Shown: positions 55,820-64,000 of the stretch, in pieces | How positions within the stretch are numbered: position 1 is the stretch's first letter | How the letters are laid out: every line of letters begins with the position of its first letter | Assembly (NCBI RefSeq): GCF_003043945.1 | Contig: NZ_PYXG01000001.1 | Span: 558,001-622,000 of the forward strand | DNA from: Prevotella sp. oral taxon 376 | GTDB taxonomy: Bacteria; Bacteroidota; Bacteroidia; Bacteroidales; Bacteroidaceae | Direction of reading: 5' to 3' | DNA: 64,000 nt | Notes under the pieces: generated by a model | What the model saw: the letters and a program-made list of their open reading frames with translations, nothing else | Told to the model about the DNA's origin: nothing | The model's database searches: none | Made by a program: the position numbers and the translations under genes

Positions 55820-55827
55820 CAAAGATA
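55820..55827 (-). promoter_or_regulatory. -7 element of the hflX operon
   Basis: The minus strand reads TATCTTTG followed by C, 23 bases upstream of the hflX ATG. The -33 region is weak. Confidence 0.6.
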
Positions 55828-55903
55828 CAAAATATTGTAGAAACATGGCATTCTGCCCGCTTTTTTTTCTTCTCGTCCGCCGGGCGTGAAAGTCTCTGTT
55901 TGC

Positions 55904-56007
55904 AAAAGGCCGTTAGAAGGTCGTCTTCTAACGGCTAAAAGGCGGGCTTCTAACGGTCTTTTGCTTTCCTTTTAACGGCCTTTTACTTGCCTTCCGACGG
56001 CCTTTCG
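55904..56007. repeat. Intergenic AAAGGCCGTTAAAAG-type repeat, locus 2
   Basis: Six or so units occur in both directions (AAAAGGCCGTTAGAAGG, CTTCTAACGGCTAAAAGG, CCTTTTAACGGCCTTTTA, CCTTCCGACGGCCTTT). An adjacent hairpin CCACGGAAGCCT / AGGCTTCTTCCGTGG (about 56010-56038) lies just after the leftward GH89 gene and may be its terminator. Confidence 0.72.
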
Positions 56008-56047
56008 CCCACGGAAGCCTAAAAGGCTTCTTCCGTGGATATGACAA

Positions 56048-58252
56048 TTACTTGTATATCAATGAGTTGGAGAAGTATTTGCCGATGAGCCTCCGGGAGA
56101 CATCCACGGGGTCTTGCGGGGCGGGATAGCTGATTCGGCCTTCGCCGTTGGCAAACTTCTCCTCCCATGCAAAGCATTCCCGGGCGTAGGCGTCCTCGTC
56201 GAATTCACGCCCTTCTTCCACGGCCTTGAGCGTGGCTTTCAGGAACATCTGCCAGCGGGGCAGGTAGAAGCAGCTCACGAGTCCGGCCCATGCACGCTCC
56301 GAATAATCGTTGATGCTCGACAGGTTGTTGTTCCAGGTGGTTATGATGGTGCGTGCGTCGCGCTCATAGTAGTCTTTTTCCTCCGCCGTTCCTCCCCAGC
56401 CGCGCGCGCTGTCTATCCATGGCCGCATGGAGAAGGTGGGGTGGCAGCCCAGCAGTTCGTCGTAGTCGCCGAGCAGTCCGGTCATTTCGTCGGCAAGTTG
56501 CTGCATCTGCGCGAGATCGTGCAGCTCATAGGCGAGCTTGTATTTCATCCACAGGGTGCAGAAGAGATCTGCCAAGGCTTGCCGCCCGATGTTCACAAGG
56601 TCGAGGCGATAGGCATCCCTGTCGGCGTTCAGGGCCGTCATCTTGCGCCATAGTTTGACGAGATCGAAGAATGTCGGCTCCACGGTCTTTTCCGTGGCTC
56701 CATACTTAGGCAGCTGATTGCGCATCGAGGGTCGGCTCTCGATGAAGGTGCGTATGTAGGGCGCGAAGTTCACATCGAGCACCTTGAAATAGTCGGCATA
56801 GGCTTCCCTCGCGGCAGTCGAGACGGTGCCCACATGCCTGTCGGCCAGTCGGTCGCGCCATTCCGGGAGGGTCAGGGGCAGGTCCCACGCCTTCTCAAGC
56901 GTCAGTTCATAGGCAAACTGATTGGGGTCGAAGGCCTCGAGCGTGGCTCCCACGCCCTTGAAATTGCTGCCTCCGCTCCGGCATACCGTGTCGATGCGGT
57001 TGAAGATGCGCTCGGTGGGGGCCACGAGCCGGTGGCGTCCGCCGAAGTTGCCGAGGTAGTTCCACATATAGTCCTGCCCGAAAAAGGCCTGGTTGCGCTT
57101 CCATAGTTCCTTGTTCTCGCAGAAATAGTCGAGCAGGATCATGCGGCCCTGCGGGGCTCCATGGTACAGGGCCCGTTGCCGCTCGTCGTTCCAGTATTTC
57201 TTGTAGTAATAGGTCCACGCCATCTGGAGCCACACGGCCTGCTTGTCGGCGGCCTCGAGACTCTGGTAGATGTGCTTGGAAATCATGCCGATGGAGTCGG
57301 CGTTGAGGGTGGGTGGGTCCACCTCGTTGAAGGGGTCGAGGCCGTAGATGTGGTCGGTGCCGAACTGCCGGGCCTGTTCTTGCAGGAAGTCCTTTTGTAT
57401 TTGGGCGAACATGGGATCCATGGAGTTGAGGAAAGTGCATCCGTAGAGCTCCGGATTCTTGAAGTCGCCCCATCCGTGTTGGTTGTCGTCCACCCTTGTT
57501 GCCATGAGGTTGGGGCGTCGCTTGAGCAGCGCGGCGGGAATGTGGCCCGCGAAGGCGGGCAGCACGGGCTTCATGTTCAGTTCCCGCTCGCGCCTCACGA
57601 TCTTCTTTTGCAGCGCTTCCTGACTGTCCAGCCACGCCTTGGGCAGCGGACCGTGCCAGGCGTCGATGTTGCACATGCGGTGCCAGCCGAGGAAGGCGGG
57701 TCCGGTGAAATAGGAGCGGATCTCCTCGTCGCTGAGCCCGTATTTCCGCCATACTCTGTACCAGATGCTTTCCGTTCCCGTGATGGAGAGGGGCAGGTTG
57801 ACGCCGTTGAGGGCCATCCAGTCGATGAAGTGCTCCCAGTCGGCCCATTTCCACCACGGCATGGTGTAGCCGTAAGTGCAGTAGTTGAGGAAAAAGCGCA
57901 TGGGCATGCGGGCCTTGATCCTCAGGGTGCCTGCCACCTTCGGCAGCACCTCCGGCATCTCGACGGGGTCGTCCTTGTACCACGAGATGGTGGTGAGGCA
58001 GAAGTATTTCAGGTAATAGTTCAGCCCCACGGCCATGGAGTTGGCGTTGTTTCCGCCGATGACCACTTTGTTTCCCTCGCTGCGCAGGGTGAAGAGGTCT
58101 TGTTCCTCGTTGATTTTCTCGAAGACGAACGACGAGGCTTGTCTCGGCAGCAGTCGCCGGGTGAGGGCACTGGCGTTCCTGACATCGTCGCCGGCCATTG
58201 CCGCAACGGCGCTGAACAGCAGCAGGAACAGGGGAAGGATGATTCTTTTCAT
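56048..58252 (-). CDS. Alpha-N-acetylglucosaminidase (GH89)
   Basis: A 734-residue NAGLU-family enzyme that releases terminal alpha-linked GlcNAc, for example from mucin glycans. Signal peptide 1-20 (ending AMAG). The N-terminal domain, the TIM-barrel start MRFFLNYCTYGYTMPWWKW and the acidic sites GLDPFNEVDPP and GVGATLEAFDPN (likely catalytic Glu pair) are all seen, followed by the helical C-terminal domain. It lies divergent from nagB, so released GlcNAc can feed directly into it. Confidence 0.92.
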   Translation of the reverse strand: MKRIILPLFLLLFSAVAAMAGDDVRNASALTRRLLPRQASSFVFEKINEEQDLFTLRSEGNKVVIGGNNANSMAVGLNYYLKYFCLTTISWYKDDPVEMPEVLPKVAGTLRIKARMPMRFFLNYCTYGYTMPWWKWADWEHFIDWMALNGVNLPLSITGTESIWYRVWRKYGLSDEEIRSYFTGPAFLGWHRMCNIDAWHGPLPKAWLDSQEALQKKIVRRERELNMKPVLPAFAGHIPAALLKRRPNLMATRVDDNQHGWGDFKNPELYGCTFLNSMDPMFAQIQKDFLQEQARQFGTDHIYGLDPFNEVDPPTLNADSIGMISKHIYQSLEAADKQAVWLQMAWTYYYKKYWNDERQRALYHGAPQGRMILLDYFCENKELWKRNQAFFGQDYMWNYLGNFGGRHRLVAPTERIFNRIDTVCRSGGSNFKGVGATLEAFDPNQFAYELTLEKAWDLPLTLPEWRDRLADRHVGTVSTAAREAYADYFKVLDVNFAPYIRTFIESRPSMRNQLPKYGATEKTVEPTFFDLVKLWRKMTALNADRDAYRLDLVNIGRQALADLFCTLWMKYKLAYELHDLAQMQQLADEMTGLLGDYDELLGCHPTFSMRPWIDSARGWGGTAEEKDYYERDARTIITTWNNNLSSINDYSERAWAGLVSCFYLPRWQMFLKATLKAVEEGREFDEDAYARECFAWEEKFANGEGRISYPAPQDPVDVSRRLIGKYFSNSLIYK

Positions 58253-58560
58253 TTTTCAGTTTTTTGTGTTTTGATGGAATGATTGGTGCAAAATTACTAT
58301 TTTTATTTGAATAACATGCGTCGCGGAGCATCGTTTTTGTAAGAAATTTCCCGGATGCAATCAAATTGATAGGTTGCAGACAGATAGGGCGGGAGCGGAA
58401 GCCGGCCGGAACCGGCGCCCATTCCAACAAGAAGTGCAAACCCTCAGAGGATGCTTCTTCGTTTTAATAAACCTAAAAAAAAATGCCATCCTGCCGTTTT
58501 CTTACTTTATTTTGTTATCTTTGCAATCTAATAAGGTAATTCTAAATAAATCAAAGAACT
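58253..58560. promoter_or_regulatory. Divergent promoter region between GH89 and nagB
   Basis: A leftward -7 box (minus-strand TAATTTTG, 58288-58295) serves the GH89 gene; a rightward TATCTTTG (58516-58523) serves nagB, with weak -33 boxes for both. The middle part (about 58320-58500) shows no gene and no clear operator. Confidence 0.6.
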
Positions 58561-59352
58561 ATGAGATTAATTATTGAGTCCGATTATGAAAAATTGTCTC
58601 AGTGGGCGGCAAACCATGTCGTGGAGCGCATCAATGCTGCCGGGCCTACTGCCGGGCATCCGTTTGTGTTGGGGCTTCCTACGGGTTCTTCCCCGGAGGG
58701 AATGTATCGCCGCCTGGTCGAGGCCTATAAGACGGGCAAGGTGAGCTTCAGGCATGTGATCACTTTCAACATGGATGAGTATGTAGGACTTCCCGAGGAG
58801 CATCCCGAAAGCTATCATTCCTTCATGCGCCGCAATCTCTTTGATCACATCGACTGCCCCAAGGAGAACATATATATACTGAACGGCAACGCGCCAGACC
58901 TTGAGGCCGAATGCGCCCGCTATGAGCAGATGATGGCCGAGGCAGGAGGCGTCGACCTCTTCCTGGGCGGTATCGGGCCCGACGGGCACATCGCTTTCAA
59001 CGAGCCTTTCTCGTCGCTGACTTCGAGAACCCGTGTCAAGACGCTCACCACCGACACCATCATTGCCAACAGTCGTTTCTTCGACAACGATGTAAACAAG
59101 GTTCCGAAGCATGCGCTCACCGTCGGCGTGGGCACCGTGATGTCGGCACGCGAGGTGATGATCCTCGTCAACGGCCACCATAAGGCCCGCGCCCTGCAGG
59201 CTGCGGTGGAAGGCCCCGTAACGCAGGCTTGGACCATCAGCGCCCTCCAGCAGCATCCTCATGCGGTGATCGTGGCCGACGAGGCTGCCACCGAGGAGCT
59301 CAAGGTGGGCACCTACAAGTATTTTAAGGATATCGAGAAAGACAACCTATAA
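58561..59352 (+). CDS. nagB: Glucosamine-6-phosphate deaminase NagB
   Basis: Converts glucosamine-6-phosphate to fructose-6-phosphate and ammonia. The 263 residues carry the complete active site at the standard positions: Asp72-Glu73 in FNMDEYVGL, Asp141 and His143 in [13 protein letters not shown], and Glu148. Followed after 12 bases by the NagB-like/PIG-L fusion gene, so the two form an operon. Confidence 0.95.
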   Translation: MRLIIESDYEKLSQWAANHVVERINAAGPTAGHPFVLGLPTGSSPEGMYRRLVEAYKTGKVSFRHVITFNMDEYVGLPEEHPESYHSFMRRNLFDHIDCPKENIYILNGNAPDLEAECARYEQMMAEAGGVDLFLGGIGPDGHIAFNEPFSSLTSRTRVKTLTTDTIIANSRFFDNDVNKVPKHALTVGVGTVMSAREVMILVNGHHKARALQAAVEGPVTQAWTISALQQHPHAVIVADEAATEELKVGTYKYFKDIEKDNL

Positions 59353-59364
59353 TATTCAGACGAT

Positions 59365-61356
59365 ATGAGACTCCATTTAAGTTCAGAGATAGTATTGAAC
59401 ACGATTCCCGAAGAATTCTATGCTCCCAAGAACGCCGTAGAGCGTTCGGAGATAACCCGGCAGGAGAAGATACCCACGGATATATTTCCAAAGGTGGACG
59501 ACGCGGCCCGGAATATAGCCGATGCCATCGTGGCCGAGATCAAGGCCAAGGAAGTGCTGGGCAAGTATTGCGTGCTTTGCGTGGGCACCGGACAGTCGCT
59601 TACCCCCGTTTTCAACGAGCTGATTCATCGCTACGAGAAGAAGCAGGTCTCGTTCAAGAATGTCGTGCTCTTCAATGCCTATGAGTATTTTCCTCTTCAG
59701 GCCGACTCCCAGCACAGCGCCATCTTCCAGCTCAGGGAGCGTTTGTTGAACCACATTGATATTCCCGAGCAGAATGTCTACTCGCTCGACGGCACCATCG
59801 CGCAGGAGGATGTGCAGAAGCAGTGCCGCCTCTACCAGCAGCGCATACAGACTTTCGGCGGAATCGATGTAGCCCTGCTCGGCATCGGCCGTGCCGGCAA
59901 CATCGCCACCAACGAGCCCGGATCGGGGCTTACATCAAGCACTCGCCTGATTCTGATTGATGCCATCTCGCGCGAGGAGATGACGATGAGCTTCGGAACC
60001 AACGAGCCCGTCCCTCCATGCTCCATTACGCTGGGCGTGGGAGATATCCTCGGAGCCCGCAAGATTTACCTTACCGCATGGGGGGAAGAGAAGGCCGACA
60101 TCATCCGCAAGGCCGTCGAGGAACAGATTACCGAGGCCATACCGGCCAGTTTCCTGCAGACGCATAACGACGCGCATGTGGTCATCGACCTCTCCGCCGC
60201 CAGCAAGCTCACGCGAATCATACATCCTTGGCTGGTGGCCAGCTGCAAGTGGACCGACAAGCTTACCCGTGCGGCCCTCGTATGGCTGTGCGGCGTAACC
60301 AAGAAGCCCATCCTGAAACTTACCAACAAGGACTACAACGAGAATGGCCTCTCGGAGCTGTTGGCTCTCTACGGATCGGCCTATAATGCCAATATCAAGA
60401 TATTCAATGATTTGCAGCATACCATTACGGGATGGCCAGGCGGTAAGCCCAACGCCGACGACACCTATCGCCCGGAGCGGGCCAAGCCTTTCCCCAAGCG
60501 GGTGGTGGTATTCTCGCCGCATCCTGACGACGATGTTATCTCCATGGGCGGAACCATCCAGCGGCTCGTGAAGCAGGGACACGATCTCCATGTGGCCTAT
60601 GAGACTTCCGGAAACATTGCCGTGGGCGACGAGGAGGTAACGCGCTTCATGCACTTCGTCAACGGTTTCAACCAGCTCTTCCTCGACAGCAAGGACGAGA
60701 AGATAACCAAGATGTACAAGGAAATCAAGAAATTCCTCGCCAACAAGAAGGAAGGCGATATCGACCTGCCTGATGTGCGCACCATCAAGGGCCTCATCCG
60801 ACGGGGCGAGGCGCGTACGGCCTGCACCTACAATAATATTCCGCTCGACCATGTGCACTTCCTCGACCTGCCGTTCTATGAGAGCGGGAAGATTGAGAAG
60901 CTGCCCATGACGGAGAAGGATGTCGAGATTGTGCGTGCCTTGCTCCAGAAGGTGCAGCCGCACGAGATATTCGTGGCCGGCGACCTTGCCGACCCTCACG
61001 GCACTCACCGCAAGTGTACCGACGCCGTTTTTGCTGCCATCGACCTCGAGAAAGAGGCCGGTGCGGCCTGGCTTAAGGACTGCAAGATATGGATGTATCG
61101 TGGTGCGTGGGCAGAGTGGGAGATTGAGAACATCGAGATGTGCGTGCCGATGTCGCCCGAAGAGCTGCTTGCGAAGCGCAACTCCATCCTGAAGCACAGC
61201 TCGCAGATGGAGAGTGCTCCGTTCCTCGGCAACGACGAGCGCCTGTTCTGGCAACGCGCCGAAGACCGCAACCGTGGCACGGCCAAGCTCTACGACGACC
61301 TCGGACTGGCCAGCTACGAGGCTATGGAGGCATTCGTAGAATATAAGCCTCTATGA
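59365..61356 (+). CDS. Degenerate NagB-like domain fused to a PIG-L deacetylase
   Basis: A 663-residue two-domain protein. Residues about 40-290 align with NagB but the active site is lost: NMDEY is NAYEY (Asp72 to Tyr106), and [13 protein letters not shown] is GIGRAGNIATNEP (Asp141 to Ala177, His143 to Asn179), with only Glu184 kept. Residues about 378-640 are a PIG-L/LmbE zinc hydrolase (SPHPDDDV at 384-391, later DPHGTHRKCTDAVF), the fold of GlcNAc deacetylases. The NagB part is probably regulatory or substrate-binding; the enzyme may deacetylate an amino sugar feeding NagB. Such fusions are known in Bacteroidetes, but their reaction is not established here. Confidence 0.85.
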   Translation: MRLHLSSEIVLNTIPEEFYAPKNAVERSEITRQEKIPTDIFPKVDDAARNIADAIVAEIKAKEVLGKYCVLCVGTGQSLTPVFNELIHRYEKKQVSFKNVVLFNAYEYFPLQADSQHSAIFQLRERLLNHIDIPEQNVYSLDGTIAQEDVQKQCRLYQQRIQTFGGIDVALLGIGRAGNIATNEPGSGLTSSTRLILIDAISREEMTMSFGTNEPVPPCSITLGVGDILGARKIYLTAWGEEKADIIRKAVEEQITEAIPASFLQTHNDAHVVIDLSAASKLTRIIHPWLVASCKWTDKLTRAALVWLCGVTKKPILKLTNKDYNENGLSELLALYGSAYNANIKIFNDLQHTITGWPGGKPNADDTYRPERAKPFPKRVVVFSPHPDDDVISMGGTIQRLVKQGHDLHVAYETSGNIAVGDEEVTRFMHFVNGFNQLFLDSKDEKITKMYKEIKKFLANKKEGDIDLPDVRTIKGLIRRGEARTACTYNNIPLDHVHFLDLPFYESGKIEKLPMTEKDVEIVRALLQKVQPHEIFVAGDLADPHGTHRKCTDAVFAAIDLEKEAGAAWLKDCKIWMYRGAWAEWEIENIEMCVPMSPEELLAKRNSILKHSSQMESAPFLGNDERLFWQRAEDRNRGTAKLYDDLGLASYEAMEAFVEYKPL

Positions 61357-61409
61357 CGGAACTTGCCTGAATCTTCCTCGTAATGAGGTGTTTAGGTCTT
61401 AGGATTATC

Positions 61410-61441
61410 GAGTGGCATCCGCATCGGGTGCCACTCTTTTT
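61410..61441 (+). terminator. Terminator of the nagB operon
   Basis: GAGTGGCA (61410-61417) pairs with TGCCACTC (61429-61436), then TTTTTT. It lies 54 bases after the fusion-gene stop. Confidence 0.88.
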
Positions 61442-61467
61442 CATGTCCGTATCCGGTCGTTTTGTCG

Positions 61468-61549
61468 GAAGCCGTTAAAAGGTGAGTAAAAGGCCGTTAG
61501 AAGCTTGCCTTTTAGCCGTTAAAAGGCGAGCTTTTAGCCGTTAAAAGGA
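61468..61549. repeat. Intergenic AAAGGCCGTTAAAAG-type repeat, locus 3
   Basis: Units GCCGTTAAAAGGTGAG, AAAAGGCCGTTAGAAG, CTTTTAGCCGTTAAAAGG (twice, 21 bases apart) follow the nagB terminator. Same family as 47404-47488 and 55904-56007. Confidence 0.72.
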
Positions 61550-61579
61550 AAACAGCGAGCGGCTTCCTGCCGACAGGTG

Positions 61580-61909
61580 CTACGCCTTGTGCCTTTTCAG
61601 GTGTTTCCACCAGGCGTAATGACGGCGGCGGAGCAGATAGTCCGGGTCGTTCATGTGCTCGTAGGCCTCCCGCTCCAGGGAGATGTTCGTGTAGGCCCGC
61701 CCTTTCATCGGGAGGCGTACGAGCCATTCAAGAAGATACCAGAGATAGAATCCCACGAAGCCCATCTCCCGCATCTGGGCGGTGTGGATGCGCTCGTGCT
61801 GTATCAGGTCGGCCGTCAGGGTGGTGCCTTTCCTGCACAGCAGCAGTCCCAGGATGTTGACGGCGTCATACCTCCGGGGCGGCAGGAGGGGGTTGTGGAT
61901 AATCTTCAT
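61580..61909 (-). CDS. Small protein with a HERIH zinc-peptidase-like motif
   Basis: A 109-residue protein: LIQHERIHTAQM matches the HExxH zinc motif, a hydrophobic stretch follows (GFVGFYLWYLLEWLVRL), and NISLEREAYEH could give the third ligand, as in gluzincins. The C terminus is basic. Related short proteins occur in Bacteroidales but I know of no function. A minus-strand TATATTTG lies just upstream (about 61917-61924). Confidence 0.65.
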   Translation of the reverse strand: MKIIHNPLLPPRRYDAVNILGLLLCRKGTTLTADLIQHERIHTAQMREMGFVGFYLWYLLEWLVRLPMKGRAYTNISLEREAYEHMNDPDYLLRRRHYAWWKHLKRHKA

Positions 61910-62002
61910 ACGGGTGCAAATATAGCCCGACTTTCGTGAAAGACCAAATTTATTCTGATTTTTTGCTCTCCTGCCTCTTGCGGCCTGCCCATCGATTTTC
62001 TA

Positions 62003-64000
62003 TTATTGTTTCAGTTCGATGTCGCCGTTGTCAAACCCTTCTGCGGCCTTGCGCTCGCGGAACTGTTTTCCAAAGTTCCATGTAATGTTTAGTTGTAAAT
62101 CGTTGTAATGCGTCTTTTGCAGCGATGTTTGGTGCATATTGGCAAAGTGGGTTGTGGTGCGGCTTGTGGTGAAGTAGCGCAACGAGTTCATTGCCACGAT
62201 GCTAATGCCAAGCCTGTCATGAAAGAAGTTCTTTGAGACGCTTGCCCGAAAGAGGGGATGCCGGTGCGAAAGCGTGTTGAAGCCGTAGTTCTTCGGATGA
62301 TATGTGCCCCATAACGAGTACATCCAGCTGTGCTTCGTGCGGTAGTTGAAGTTTAACATGCCGTAGCATCCGAAGCCTTGTGAGGGGAGCATAAGCGTCC
62401 TGTCGGCGAACGCCGATGCTATGTCGTAGTTCATGTAGTCGCCCGTGAGTATGAACGATAGATTCATCCTGCCTTTGCAGAGCCTCTGCGTCCAGTTCAG
62501 CGACAGCGATGCGTAGTCGCTTCGGCCGAGGTTTGAGTAAGTGGTGGTATTGAAATCGGTGGGCGAGAGGTAGGCCCGTGCTATCATGTCGCTGCTGCAC
62601 CGGTAGCCCATTGTCGCGGAGAGGTAGGCCGTCTTTATTTGCTTGCTGTATGATAGGCTCAGCGCGTCATTGTGCTGAACGCCGAGAGCCGTGTTGCCCA
62701 CAAGTGTTTCATTCTCGCTGATCATGAGCGTGTCCTCGTTCATATAGTCGATGCTCGGGCGCACAATGGTGCGTTGGTAGTTTGCGGAGAGCGATCCGTA
62801 TTTCCCCATGCTGTAATTTATCCTCGCCGACGGCAGGAAATAGTAGCTCTGCTTGCGACGCAGGTTGTCGGTCTCACCCTTCAGGATGAAGTAGAACGAG
62901 AAATGTTTGCCTATCGGGCGCGAATGGTCGATGTACAATTGATGAACGGAATGTGTGCTCCAATCGGTTGACTGTGTACCATTCTGCCGCCAGGTACTCT
63001 TCCAGCCAAGACCTACATTGCCGCCGCCAAGCCAGTCTATCTTCTCATTCTCCGACTTCAGGCTGACCCCATATTCACGCATGTCTGACTCGTAGCGTGT
63101 TCTCGTGCCCAGCTTGTCTCGATATGAGTAGGAATATTCCATGTAGTTTGCTTTCAGAAGCAGGAGGTTGGTATTGGTTATGTTATAGAATGTGTTGAGC
63201 AATGTGCCATAGTTCTCTATCTTGTCTTTGCTTCTCAGCTCGACGAAGTGGTTGTCAAAGCCGGTGATATGTTGTTTTATATTCGTGGCGTTGAGGCTGT
63301 ACACACCCCTTAATATTACCGACAACTTCTCTGAAGGATAAAAGCCCAGCTTCAGCATTCCGCCGCCCTGTGGACTCTCGAAGCATCTGTCTTCGTGCAT
63401 TGTTTCTTTCGTGCTGCCGTCGGAATAGCTTCTTGTTACATCGTTGGTAAGTTTCGGCTTGTTGTAAATTAATCCGGCGGTGGCGTTCAACTCCCATTTA
63501 GGACTTTGATAGTTTATGCTGTTGTAGGTCATCAACGATGTGTAAACCAGGTTGAGGGTGTTCCGTGAGCTTCCGTAGAACTTGGGGCGTTCTCTCTTCC
63601 TGCGTATGATGTTTATAACGCCCGAGCTGTTGGCATTGTCATTGGCGTCGGTTTCCTTGACTTCCACCCGTTCAATGTCGGTGGCGTTGAGCGAGCGCAG
63701 CTCGTCGAGGCCCGCATCCACGCCGTCGACTTGCAGACGGGCGTTGGCGTGCTTGCCGAGAATCTTGAATGTGGTGCCGTCAGATTCTGTTCTGGGCAGG
63801 AATCTCAAGGCTTCGTTGGCTTTGCTGTCTTTCAGAAAACTTCGTACATCGACGGTATAGACTGTCTTTTCGGCGTTTCCCTTGGCGATAGGGCGGAAAG
63901 CCTTCACCTCAACATCTCTCAAATAGTATGTCTTTGGTATGAGTGTTATTCTTATATCTTTGACTGTCGTTTTTATAGTTGTGTCTTTGTCTTGATAGAG
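62003..64000 (-). CDS. Outer-membrane beta-barrel protein, 5' end outside the window
   Basis: The frame is open to the window edge; the part inside is 665 codons. Upstream residues (TTVKDIRITLIPKTYYLRDVEV) look like the end of a carboxypeptidase-regulatory-like domain, followed by a TonB plug-like region (RSFLKDSKANEALRFLPRTE, RVDVKET-type block ERVEVKETDANDNANSSGVI) and a barrel. It belongs to the TonB-receptor-like outer membrane barrel family of Bacteroidetes. The substrate is unknown. An internal TTG at 63922 is not a likely start. Confidence 0.82.
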   Translation of the reverse strand, partial: LYQDKDTTIKTTVKDIRITLIPKTYYLRDVEVKAFRPIAKGNAEKTVYTVDVRSFLKDSKANEALRFLPRTESDGTTFKILGKHANARLQVDGVDAGLDELRSLNATDIERVEVKETDANDNANSSGVINIIRRKRERPKFYGSSRNTLNLVYTSLMTYNSINYQSPKWELNATAGLIYNKPKLTNDVTRSYSDGSTKETMHEDRCFESPQGGGMLKLGFYPSEKLSVILRGVYSLNATNIKQHITGFDNHFVELRSKDKIENYGTLLNTFYNITNTNLLLLKANYMEYSYSYRDKLGTRTRYESDMREYGVSLKSENEKIDWLGGGNVGLGWKSTWRQNGTQSTDWSTHSVHQLYIDHSRPIGKHFSFYFILKGETDNLRRKQSYYFLPSARINYSMGKYGSLSANYQRTIVRPSIDYMNEDTLMISENETLVGNTALGVQHNDALSLSYSKQIKTAYLSATMGYRCSSDMIARAYLSPTDFNTTTYSNLGRSDYASLSLNWTQRLCKGRMNLSFILTGDYMNYDIASAFADRTLMLPSQGFGCYGMLNFNYRTKHSWMYSLWGTYHPKNYGFNTLSHRHPLFRASVSKNFFHDRLGISIVAMNSLRYFTTSRTTTHFANMHQTSLQKTHYNDLQLNITWNFGKQFRERKAAEGFDNGDIELKQ

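Noticed and set aside
61468..61549. Possible CRISPR array
   Set aside because: Units are inverted as well as direct, vary in sequence and have no spacers.

Overview
The window is from a Bacteroidales genome. The Bacteroidetes promoter signature (TTTG/CTTG, 19-20 bases, TAnnTTTG) recurs upstream of genes. SusC/BtuB-type TonB receptors, acid-rich lipoprotein export signals and CTnDOT-type transfer genes fit the same order. The protein set and several families of short intergenic repeats suggest a Prevotella-like host, but that is an inference.

Bases 1 to about 28,609 are the right-hand part of a CTnDOT-family integrative conjugative element. The left end with its integrase lies outside the window. 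In order it carries: the regulators rteA (5' incomplete, possibly frameshifted) and rteB; a small RibD/DHFR-fold gene behind a long hairpin leader and an intrinsic terminator; rteC; a HEPN/Abi_2 gene that is probably phage-defence cargo; a leftward mobilization operon mobA-mobB-mobC (accessory protein, relaxase, coupling protein); a palindrome-rich non-coding stretch that probably contains oriT; a rightward operon traA to traQ plus a lysozyme, which builds the conjugative type IV secretion apparatus; a leftward set of small accessory genes with pcfJ/pcfK-like genes; and a structured non-coding terminus ending at a TACTTTTGC site.

From about 28.6 kb onward the sequence is chromosomal. Immediately beside the element is a leftward operon of one small charged protein, three unrelated-looking but similarly built coiled-coil lipoproteins and an OmpA-type outer membrane protein. 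Its promoter is preceded by three helically phased direct repeats. I consider it the best candidate here for an undescribed envelope system. It is followed by a BtuB-like TonB receptor and a secreted BNR/sialidase-fold protein, then a TPP-riboswitch-controlled thiamine uptake pair (TonB receptor plus PnuC-type permease).

The remainder is mostly housekeeping: a membrane-anchored methyltransferase, mutY, small membrane proteins, a prolyl oligopeptidase, class I fumarase, hflX with a DUF4954 gene and an M16 protease, and an amino-sugar region. That region has GH89 N-acetylglucosaminidase, NagB, and a fusion of a degenerate NagB domain to a PIG-L deacetylase. The window ends inside a large outer-membrane beta-barrel gene. 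No rRNA, tRNA or CRISPR array was seen.
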